DNA from: Algibacter marinivivus
GTDB lineage: Bacteria > Bacteroidota > Bacteroidia > Flavobacteriales > Flavobacteriaceae
DNA length: 64,000 nucleotides
Reading direction: 5' to 3'
NCBI RefSeq assembly: GCF_003143755.1
Contig: NZ_QFRI01000001.1
Span: forward strand, 1,758,051-1,822,050
Below the pieces are notes generated by a model. That model was not told the DNA's origin, made no database searches, and was given only the letters and a program-made list of their open reading frames with translations. Positions 57,040 through 64,000 of the stretch are shown here, piece by piece; positions within the stretch are counted from its first letter, which is position 1, and every line of letters begins with the position of its first letter. Position numbers and translations under genes: made by a program.

Positions 57040-58563
57040 ATGAATAAAATACACTTGATATTATTGGTGGTATTGACATTTGTTTTTTCTTGTAATAATA
57101 AAAAAAAGAATGTAGTAAAAGATGAAACGCCAAAGCCAAATGTTTTATTTATAGCTGTTGATGACTTGAACACTATGATAGGGCCTATTGACAATTTTTC
57201 AAACGTAAAAACACCAAATTTTGATAGGTTGGCAAAAATGGGAGTTACTTTTACAAATGCCCATGTACAGGCGCCACTTTGTGGTCCTTCAAGAGCTTCA
57301 TTAATGACAGGTTTACGTCCATCTACTACTGGAATTTACGGAATGACCCCTGATAACGAAATTAGAAGAGAGGGAAATTCAGCAACTAAGGATATTACTT
57401 TTTTACCAGAATATTTTCAGCAAAATGGGTATCATACCATGGGAATTGGCAAGCTATTTCATATTCATGCACCAGACAGTGTGTTTAATGAATCAGGAGG
57501 ACGTGTAAAAGGTTTTGGGCCATATCCCAAAAAGCGATTTGTTTGGGATGGTTTTGGAAAAGGTATTAGAGGAACACATGGAAGAACAAGCACAGATTGG
57601 GGAGCTTTTCCAGAAAGCGATACCTTAATGCCAGATCATCAATCTGTAAATTGGGTTACAGAAAGATTGCAAAGAAATTACGATAAACCGTTTTTTATGG
57701 GACTTGGTTTTTTACGTGTACACGTGCCTTTGTATGTACCACAAAAATGGTTCGATATGTATCCTTTAAATAAAATAGAAACGCCTCCATACAAATCTGA
57801 TGATTTAAACGATATTCCAAATGTTGGTTTACAAATTAATGATTTACCGATGATGCCATCAACAGAATGGGCAAAGGAAAGTGGAGAGTGGAAAAAGATT
57901 GTACAAGCTTATTTGGCATGTATCAGTTATGTAGATTACGAATTAGGTCGTGTTTTAGATGCTTTAGAAAGTAGTAAGCATGCAGACAATACTATTATTG
58001 TTTTGTGGTCCGATCATGGTTATCGTTTAGGGGAAAAAGGCACTTTTGCAAAACACGCACTTTGGGAAACAGCTACTAAAGCACCGTTAATGTTCGCTGG
58101 TCCCAATTTGCCAAAAGGAAAGAAAATTACTGCACCTGTAGAAATGCTATCTATTTATCCAACCTTATTAGAATTGAGTGGATTGCCTGCTTATAAAAGA
58201 AATGAAGGGAAAAGTTTAGTAACGATGATGCAAAAAGATGAAGGAATTCAAGATGCTTATGCCTTAACTACTTTTGCGATGAATAACCATGCTATAAAAA
58301 AAGATGGGTTCAGGTACATACGCTATGAAGATGGTACAGAAGAGTTTTATGATCATAGTAAAGACCCGAATGAATGGACTAATGAAGCTAGTAATCCTAA
58401 GTACAAAAGTAAGTTAGCAACTTTAAAAGCGCTTTTACCAAAAGAGAATTCAAAATGGGATGAAAAATCAAATTACACGTTTCAACCATATTTTGTAGAA
58501 CAAAAAAACCGGGGTAATGTTACTGGATATGAACCTGTGAAAGTGATTGAGGTAGATAGATAG
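57040..58563 (+). CDS. Family S1 sulfatase, lipoprotein
   Basis: A lipoprotein signal ends at Cys18. [11 protein letters not shown] and C-G-P-S-R-A-S-L-M-T-G-L-R-P (formylglycine Cys81) are intact. G-K-L-F-H-I-H, L-R-V-H-V-P-L-Y-V-P and W-S-D-H-G-Y-R-L-G-E-K-G fit the iduronate-2-sulfatase-like subgroup. It differs clearly from the adjacent C-S-P-S-L sulfatase, so the two are not recent duplicates. It is the last gene of the run that starts at 40577; the next gene has its own box. Substrate position unknown. Confidence 0.93.
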   Translation: MNKIHLILLVVLTFVFSCNNKKKNVVKDETPKPNVLFIAVDDLNTMIGPIDNFSNVKTPNFDRLAKMGVTFTNAHVQAPLCGPSRASLMTGLRPSTTGIYGMTPDNEIRREGNSATKDITFLPEYFQQNGYHTMGIGKLFHIHAPDSVFNESGGRVKGFGPYPKKRFVWDGFGKGIRGTHGRTSTDWGAFPESDTLMPDHQSVNWVTERLQRNYDKPFFMGLGFLRVHVPLYVPQKWFDMYPLNKIETPPYKSDDLNDIPNVGLQINDLPMMPSTEWAKESGEWKKIVQAYLACISYVDYELGRVLDALESSKHADNTIIVLWSDHGYRLGEKGTFAKHALWETATKAPLMFAGPNLPKGKKITAPVEMLSIYPTLLELSGLPAYKRNEGKSLVTMMQKDEGIQDAYALTTFAMNNHAIKKDGFRYIRYEDGTEEFYDHSKDPNEWTNEASNPKYKSKLATLKALLPKENSKWDEKSNYTFQPYFVEQKNRGNVTGYEPVKVIEVDR

Positions 58564-58597
58564 TCTATTTTTATTCTTCAAAAACCAAATTTAGTTG

Positions 58598-58642
58598 CAG
58601 GACACTTCAGGACACTTTTGATTGTAAATACAATTATATTGC
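58598..58642 (+). promoter_or_regulatory. PUL box 11 with -7 element
   Basis: A perfect 10-bp direct repeat (CAGGACACTT twice, 58598-58617) is present. The -7-like TATATTGC begins at 58635, 27 bp after the start of the second copy. The GATA of other boxes is GACA here. Confidence 0.68.
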
Positions 58643-58681
58643 ATAATTATATCAAATAAGTTACAATTCAAAAATAAATAG

Positions 58682-61237
58682 ATGTTGTCTAGAGTAAATA
58701 TTAAAACAAGTTTAGTATTAATAGGTTTGCTTTTTGGCTTATTAAATATTGATGCACAAGTCACACTCTCTACTGATTTTACAGATAATACTAAGCAAAA
58801 TACGCCTTTACATAATATATGGTCTATTGCTAATCGTATTAGTCCAAAGAATGGTTCTAATATTCGTCCAGGAATAAAGATGAATATAGTTAGGATGATT
58901 GGTGGAATTAAAAAGACTGTAAATGGACAAAATGTTAAAGACTTAGATTTTGATACCTGTTTATATGATTCAATAAACAATATTTATGTGTATAGGTTTG
59001 AACGTCTTATTGATAGATTAGATAAGATTATAAATTCTCAAACAGAAATTCATCAAATTGTATTAGATCAACCACCTTGGGCTTTTCAACATGGTTACAC
59101 TTTTATACCTGAAGGAACAAGAGACAATATTAATTTTCGTGAAGACGAGCAAATATCTATTTATGGAAATTCTTTACCTCCAGCCAATAAGCAAGCGTAT
59201 CATGATTATATAAAAGCGTTAATGACCGAGTTGGTGAATACTTATGGTGAAGAAAAAGTATTATCATGGCGTTTTAGAGTGGGGTCGGAAATAGAAACTC
59301 CCGATCATTGGTTTGGAACCAAGCAAGATTTTATTGAGCATTTTGAAAATACCGAAAAAGCAGTAAGATCAGTGTTGCCAAATGCAGTTATTGGTTTACA
59401 TACAAGAGCTCCAGATTTTTTATATAAAAACGGGACCATATTAAATTATAAAGGAGAACCTTTTGCTTCTTTTGCTGAAGGATTGATAGAATACTGTTTC
59501 GATAATAATATAAGATATGATTTTTGGGGAGTGTCAGATTACGTGGTTTTAGGTAATGGAACTTTGCGTAATATGAGCATAAAATATGATAAACTTTTTG
59601 CAGATTTAATAAACCACCCAAAATGGAATGCAAATGCAATTATTGACTTAATGGAATATGCCACTGTTACAACTATGAATGGTGCTGATGACCAAGGACT
59701 TATTAATGCAGAAACAACACATTCTGAAATTGTTGAATTGTATTTTTCTAACATTTATTATAAAAATAAAGACAAAGGTTTAGATTTAATTTATAGATGG
59801 GGTAATAGAACAGGTTCTGAAGACCCTCCAGCTATTAGCATCTTAAACTCGATGAATACTAAAATTCATTATGATACCAATATTTCAGGTTCACCGGAAA
59901 CGACAACAAATGACATTGATGCTATTTTTGCAAAACAAGATAATAGTGATGCCTATGATGTTTTACTGTACAATTACAATAACAGCTCGTTAAACTATAG
60001 AGATAACGAGGAAGTAAGCGTATCTTTTAAGTTAGGTTTGCCAGAGGGGACAACGCTGTACTACAGAAGTATAGCTTACAGTAAAGACAATAACAAGCTT
60101 CAAAATTTTTTGATAGAAAATTCTAGTTTTGTAAAAAGTGGATTTGATGATAAAGGTAGTCCAGATAGAATTTTAACCGAAGAGGGATTTACAGCTTATG
60201 AAGCTTACCAAAACCCAAATCCACATAGCTATTCAGATTGGAAAAGCATTGAAACAACAGCCAGAACAGATGGTGAATCAGGGTCTGTAATTACTTTGAA
60301 TACAGAAATCCCTTCTTTTGCATTTGAAAAAATCGAATTTAGGACTAATACTAATTTAGTAACGGTACTAAATACGCCACAATATAAATGGACAACTAAC
60401 GATGATTTTCAACAGTTTTCTACATCTCAAATGTCAACTACAATAGCTGGAGATATAATTAATATGACTATTAGTGGTAATTTTCCAAACCTGATTTATG
60501 ACACATCACTTAATATTGATAATTTTGATAGGTTTAAGATTGATGTTAAAAACGTAACGGATAGTGATCTGTTTTGGTTTGTTTGGTATAAAGATGGTGT
60601 AAAAAATCAGCGTCGTTTTCGTCCAGGAATTAATGAAACTTCCTTTAATACCTATATTGTAGATTTGAGTGCAGATGCAGATTGGAATGGAACCATTGAT
60701 TCTTTTAATGTTGAGGTTGCTAACAGGTCAAGTTTGGGCGGTACTGTAGAAATTAGTAGTTTGGAGTTAGTACTTAAGGCAGGAATTGAAGAGCATACCA
60801 TAACTACTAATATTATTGAAGGTTCTGGTGTGGTTTCTCCTTCTGGCGGTACTGTTTTTACAGATGAGGAAGTTACGTTTAATGCTTATCCTGATGCGGG
60901 TTGGGTGTTTCAAGGTTGGTCTGGTGATATAGTTAGTACAGAAAATCCGTTAACAATAACAGTAAATTCAAACCTAAATATTACAGCAACATTTGCTCAA
61001 GATGGTTTGTCTGTGGATGATTTTCAACAAAGCAAAGCCTTTACTGTATATCCAAACCCAAGTAGAAGTGGTGTATTTACGTTAAAAAACCAGAACTCAG
61101 AAAACTGGGATGTTTATAATTTTACCGGAACCAAAGTATTATCTGGAAAAGGGGAAACTATAGATATTTCTAACTTTTCACATGGTATGTATATCATTAA
61201 AATTAATAATGCTTACAAAAAAATACTATTTAATTAA
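58682..61237 (+). CDS. GH39-like glycoside hydrolase with Ig-like and T9SS sorting domains
   Basis: A signal peptide ends at I-D-A-Q. The barrel shares S-W-R-F-R-V-G-S-E and a following D-H-W with the lipoprotein at 21316, placing the acid/base at Glu203; D-L-M-E-Y places the nucleophile at Glu325. After a beta-sandwich and a jelly-roll-like segment (about 560-690) comes a small domain with G-S-G-V-V-S-P-S-G-G and G-W-S-G-D-I (about 700-765), a repeat common in Bacteroidota surface proteins. A T9SS sorting domain follows (V-Y-P-N-P-S-R-S-G). It should act at the cell surface, in contrast to its lipoprotein relative. Family GH39 is my best assignment; the substrate is unknown. Confidence 0.78.
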   Translation: MLSRVNIKTSLVLIGLLFGLLNIDAQVTLSTDFTDNTKQNTPLHNIWSIANRISPKNGSNIRPGIKMNIVRMIGGIKKTVNGQNVKDLDFDTCLYDSINNIYVYRFERLIDRLDKIINSQTEIHQIVLDQPPWAFQHGYTFIPEGTRDNINFREDEQISIYGNSLPPANKQAYHDYIKALMTELVNTYGEEKVLSWRFRVGSEIETPDHWFGTKQDFIEHFENTEKAVRSVLPNAVIGLHTRAPDFLYKNGTILNYKGEPFASFAEGLIEYCFDNNIRYDFWGVSDYVVLGNGTLRNMSIKYDKLFADLINHPKWNANAIIDLMEYATVTTMNGADDQGLINAETTHSEIVELYFSNIYYKNKDKGLDLIYRWGNRTGSEDPPAISILNSMNTKIHYDTNISGSPETTTNDIDAIFAKQDNSDAYDVLLYNYNNSSLNYRDNEEVSVSFKLGLPEGTTLYYRSIAYSKDNNKLQNFLIENSSFVKSGFDDKGSPDRILTEEGFTAYEAYQNPNPHSYSDWKSIETTARTDGESGSVITLNTEIPSFAFEKIEFRTNTNLVTVLNTPQYKWTTNDDFQQFSTSQMSTTIAGDIINMTISGNFPNLIYDTSLNIDNFDRFKIDVKNVTDSDLFWFVWYKDGVKNQRRFRPGINETSFNTYIVDLSADADWNGTIDSFNVEVANRSSLGGTVEISSLELVLKAGIEEHTITTNIIEGSGVVSPSGGTVFTDEEVTFNAYPDAGWVFQGWSGDIVSTENPLTITVNSNLNITATFAQDGLSVDDFQQSKAFTVYPNPSRSGVFTLKNQNSENWDVYNFTGTKVLSGKGETIDISNFSHGMYIIKINNAYKKILFN

Positions 61238-61253
61238 TCCAAATTAAATTAGG

Positions 61254-62714
61254 ATGAAAGTTTTTTCAAAAATTTCAATATTCATATTGTTAGCTATTCT
61301 TTTTTTAAGTTGCAATACATCAACTTCACAAAAAAAAAAGGCTGGTGATAAAAAACCAAATCTAATTTTTTACTTAGCAGACGACCAAGATGTATATGAT
61401 TATGGTTGCTATGGTAATGAAAAAGTAAGTACTTCGGCAGTAGACCGTTTAGCAAAAGAAGGCATGCTTTTTAATAATGCTTTTACCGCTCAGGCTATTT
61501 GCGCCCCAAGTAGGTCTCAGCTTTTTACGGGTAATTATCCTTTAAAAAATGGCTGTTTTGCCAATCATACAGCTACTCGACCTGATATAAAAAGTGTAAC
61601 CACTCAAATGAAAAATTTGGGATATGAAGTGGTTTTAGCTGGCAAAAGCCATGTTAAACCTACAAGTGTGTATCAATGGGATAGAGAATGGGAGCCCGTT
61701 CCTAAAAAAGATGTACCTAGAGATTATATTCCTTTAGACAGTATAGAAGGTTATTTCAAAGCGACCAAAAAGCCATTTTGTATGTTTATTACGTCAAAAT
61801 ATCCTCATGGGAAGTATTTTGATGTTGAAAACCCAAATGCTGATGATATCAAGTTTTATCCTTTTAATGAACACAAAAAGAAGGATAAAGCATATGTAAA
61901 ATCTAAAGCAGGTTATTACCGAAGTATTGAGGAAGATAACACGCAAATAGAAAAGGTCTTAGAAATGGTTGATACGTATTTAGATGATAATACCTTATTT
62001 ATTTACAGTGCAGATCATGGGGTTTCGGGAAAATTCACGGTAAAAGACATTGGTTTAAAAGTGCCGTTTGTAGCACGTTGGCCAAAAGTGATTAAACCTG
62101 GGACGACTTCAAATCAGCTCATTCATTATACCGATGTTCTCCCAACATTTATGAACATAGCAGGAGGGAAGTCAACAGATGGTATGGATGGAAAAAGCTT
62201 TTTACCCATTTTACAAGGCGAAGATGTTGAGGTAAATCAATACGTTTATGGCGTAAGAACCAATCAAAATATTTTGAATTCTGAAGTGTTTCCTTCAAGA
62301 ATGGTTCGCAATCAACGTTACAAATACATTCGAAATTTTAATTCAATAGAAGTTGTTGAACAAAATTTAACAGGAAAACCTAATGTAGATTACTTCATAC
62401 AAAGAGGTGCTCAAGCATTTAAGAACGAACCATTCGAGGAATTATATGATTTAGAAAATGACCCTTTTGAGCAACAGAATTTGGCTAATAATTCAGAATT
62501 GAAAGCTGTAAAAGAAAGGTTGGTAAAAGACTTGTTTGTGTGGATGAATGAGCAAGGTGATATTTTAAATGAAGAACTTGGCAATATGCCAATTATCACA
62601 CCTAAAGGAAAAAAAGGATTTAAGCTAGATCAAGATACACCAAGACGACAAATACCAGATTCCATAAAAAACACACTTACTAAAGATGATTATATAGTTA
62701 TTCAACACTGGTAA
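61254..62714 (+). CDS. Family S1 sulfatase, sulfamidase/S1_8-like, lipoprotein
   Basis: A lipoprotein signal ends at Cys20 and is followed by a short lysine-rich linker. N-L-I-F-Y-L-A-D-D-Q and C-A-P-S-R-S-Q-L-F-T-G-N-Y-P (formylglycine Cys83) are intact, with A-G-K-S-H-V-K-P and Y-S-A-D-H-G-V-S-G. The segment T-S-K-Y-P-H-G and the short middle region resemble the heparan sulfamidase-like S1_8 group. It is co-transcribed with the GH39-like gene (16-base gap) and followed by another sulfatase. Substrate position cannot be read. Confidence 0.92.
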   Translation: MKVFSKISIFILLAILFLSCNTSTSQKKKAGDKKPNLIFYLADDQDVYDYGCYGNEKVSTSAVDRLAKEGMLFNNAFTAQAICAPSRSQLFTGNYPLKNGCFANHTATRPDIKSVTTQMKNLGYEVVLAGKSHVKPTSVYQWDREWEPVPKKDVPRDYIPLDSIEGYFKATKKPFCMFITSKYPHGKYFDVENPNADDIKFYPFNEHKKKDKAYVKSKAGYYRSIEEDNTQIEKVLEMVDTYLDDNTLFIYSADHGVSGKFTVKDIGLKVPFVARWPKVIKPGTTSNQLIHYTDVLPTFMNIAGGKSTDGMDGKSFLPILQGEDVEVNQYVYGVRTNQNILNSEVFPSRMVRNQRYKYIRNFNSIEVVEQNLTGKPNVDYFIQRGAQAFKNEPFEELYDLENDPFEQQNLANNSELKAVKERLVKDLFVWMNEQGDILNEELGNMPIITPKGKKGFKLDQDTPRRQIPDSIKNTLTKDDYIVIQHW

Positions 62715-62729
62715 AAAAATACTTTCAAA

Positions 62730-64000
62730 ATGAATAGATTTCTCAATCTCGCAATAGGTTTAGCAATTCTTTTTACTTCATGTAAAAATGAAAAAGAAAC
62801 AACCATAGCCACTAAAGAACAACAACCAATGAACATCTTGTTTATTGCCGTTGATGACTTACGCCCTGAACTTAATTTTTATGGTGCTAATCATATGCAA
62901 TCCCCAAATCTCGATAAGTTAGCTGATGAAAGTTTAGTCTTTGATAGGGCGTATTGTAACATACCTGTGTGTGGTGCGTCAAGAGCGAGTTTGCTTACGG
63001 GTTTACGTCCGACAAGACATCGTTTTATAAATTACAGTACAAGGGCAGATAAAGATGCACCTCAGGCAGTTTCATTACCTAATTTTTTCAAGCAAAATGG
63101 ATACACTACGATTTCTAACGGAAAGATATATCATAAAAGAAATGATGATAGTTTAGCTTGGGATAATATTTGGTTCCCAAAAGGAAATATTCGCGACTAT
63201 CAATTAGAAAAAAACAGAATTGAAAATGGAGATGCAAATTTAGCTGTTGCAGGAGCTGCTGCTTTTGAAATGGCAGAAGTTGATGATACCGCTTATTTTG
63301 ATGGTGAAATAGCTCAAAAAGGAATAGCAGATTTAAAAATGCTTGCAAATAAAAAACAACCCTTTTTTCTAGCCCTAGGTTTTATGAAACCGCATTTACC
63401 TTTTAATGCTCCAAAAAAATATTGGGATTTATACGATAGGGCAAAAATTGAACTACCTGAAAGTTATGTACAGCCCAAAAGCACACCTAAACAAGCCTTT
63501 CACAATTTTGGTGAGTTACGCAATTATGGTAATGTTCCAAAAAAAGGAAACCTTACGGAAGATTTATCTAAAGAATTGATTCATGGTTATTATGCTTGTG
63601 TCAGTTATGTAGATGCACAAATTGGTTTGGTTTTAGATGAATTAAAACGCTTAGAGTTAGAAGATGATACCATAGTTGTTTTATGGGGAGACCATGGTTG
63701 GAATTTGGGAGACCATAAATTATGGTCTAAGCATTCCACATTCGAGACCGCTTTAAAAACACCTTTAATAATCAAAGTGCCAGGTAAAACTAAAGGCCAA
63801 AAAACAAATGCCATAACTGAATACGTGGATATCTATCCAAGTTTAGTGGAACTTGCTGGTTTTGATGCACCAAAGAACCTTGAAGGCCAAAGCTTTATGC
63901 CAATTTTAAATGGAGAAATACCAGAAAAAGACTGGGCTGTTAGCAAATTTAAAGATGCTGTAACCTTGATTAAAGGCGACTTATTTTATACCGAATGGAC
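62730..64000 (+). CDS. Family S1 sulfatase with CGASR site, truncated by the window end
   Basis: The ATG at 62730 starts a frame that stays open to the last base, about 423 codons, so the C-terminus is outside. The lipoprotein signal ends at Cys18 (L-F-T-S-C). [11 protein letters not shown] is followed by [14 protein letters not shown] (Cys81), where alanine replaces the usual proline; C-x-A-x-R is an accepted formylglycine motif. [21 protein letters not shown] and [10 protein letters not shown] match the iduronate-2-sulfatase-like group, close to the gene at 46183. It lies 15 bases after the preceding sulfatase, in the same transcript. Confidence 0.92.
   Translation, partial: MNRFLNLAIGLAILFTSCKNEKETTIATKEQQPMNILFIAVDDLRPELNFYGANHMQSPNLDKLADESLVFDRAYCNIPVCGASRASLLTGLRPTRHRFINYSTRADKDAPQAVSLPNFFKQNGYTTISNGKIYHKRNDDSLAWDNIWFPKGNIRDYQLEKNRIENGDANLAVAGAAAFEMAEVDDTAYFDGEIAQKGIADLKMLANKKQPFFLALGFMKPHLPFNAPKKYWDLYDRAKIELPESYVQPKSTPKQAFHNFGELRNYGNVPKKGNLTEDLSKELIHGYYACVSYVDAQIGLVLDELKRLELEDDTIVVLWGDHGWNLGDHKLWSKHSTFETALKTPLIIKVPGKTKGQKTNAITEYVDIYPSLVELAGFDAPKNLEGQSFMPILNGEIPEKDWAVSKFKDAVTLIKGDLFYTEW

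Noticed and set aside
58553-58580. Small hairpin overlapping the stop codon at 58563
   Set aside because: The stem is only about five A/T-rich pairs with a three-base loop; too weak to call a terminator.
1005-63814. Many open frames of 60-130 codons on the minus strand and in other + frames
   Set aside because: All lie inside long, well-supported genes, lack recognisable domains and show amino-acid composition typical of shadow frames.
1-64000. Search by eye for insertion sequences, tRNA genes, phage genes and CRISPR arrays
   Set aside because: None seen. The short repeats found are promoter boxes or coding repeats, and no transposase or integrase frame is present.

Overview
The window is AT-rich and carries every gene on the + strand. 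It contains a SusC/SusD pair, many lipoprotein signal peptides, proteins ending in type IX secretion (T9SS) sorting domains, and promoters of the Bacteroidota type (TAnnTTTG). It reads as part of a large polysaccharide utilization locus (PUL) from a marine member of the Bacteroidota, most likely Flavobacteriaceae. No species is claimed.

The likely substrate is a sulfated, rhamnose-rich green-algal polysaccharide of the ulvan type. The window encodes three GH78 and two GH106 alpha-L-rhamnosidase-like enzymes, an L-rhamnose mutarotase, two PL24-like and one PL25-like beta-propeller lyases, a GH43, a GH3, a GH2, a GH5-like enzyme, two GH39-like enzymes and six sulfatases (the last one cut by the window end). 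Ulvan is an inference from this combination.

Layout: (1) 1-8264 holds a partial gene, then a secreted carbohydrate-binding-like protein, a nucleoside-hydrolase-fold protein, a membrane cytochrome c/DUF1549/DUF1553 protein, a Tat-exported DUF1501 protein and a Tat-exported beta-propeller. (2) 8422-13200 holds a T9SS-exported clan GH-A enzyme and a GH106. (3) 13301-21224 is an operon with GH78, GH43, an esterase, a sulfatase and DUF1080. (4) 21316-31621 holds a GH39-like lipoprotein, SusC/SusD and a GH5/GH3 pair. (5) 31820-34812 holds a T9SS lectin-like protein, a polytopic GT-C-like membrane protein and the rhamnose mutarotase. (6) 34918-40381 holds two related T9SS lyases and a surface lipoprotein. 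(7) 40577-58563 is an 18 kb run of GH78, GH78, sulfatase, GH2, GH106, PL25-like lyase and two sulfatases. (8) 58682-64000 holds a T9SS GH39-like protein and two more sulfatases.

The most striking non-coding observation is a shared promoter element. Eleven transcription-unit heads carry a direct repeat with 10-bp period ending in CAGGATA (or a close variant). In nine of the eleven a Bacteroidota -7-like element starts exactly 27 bp after the start of CAGGATA, and in a tenth 26 bp after. This looks like the operator of one PUL-wide activator whose gene is not in the window.

Likely flow: T9SS-exported lyases and hydrolases cut the polymer at the cell surface, SusC/SusD import oligosaccharides, periplasmic or lipoprotein sulfatases, rhamnosidases and other exo-enzymes finish the breakdown, and the mutarotase prepares L-rhamnose for catabolism encoded elsewhere.
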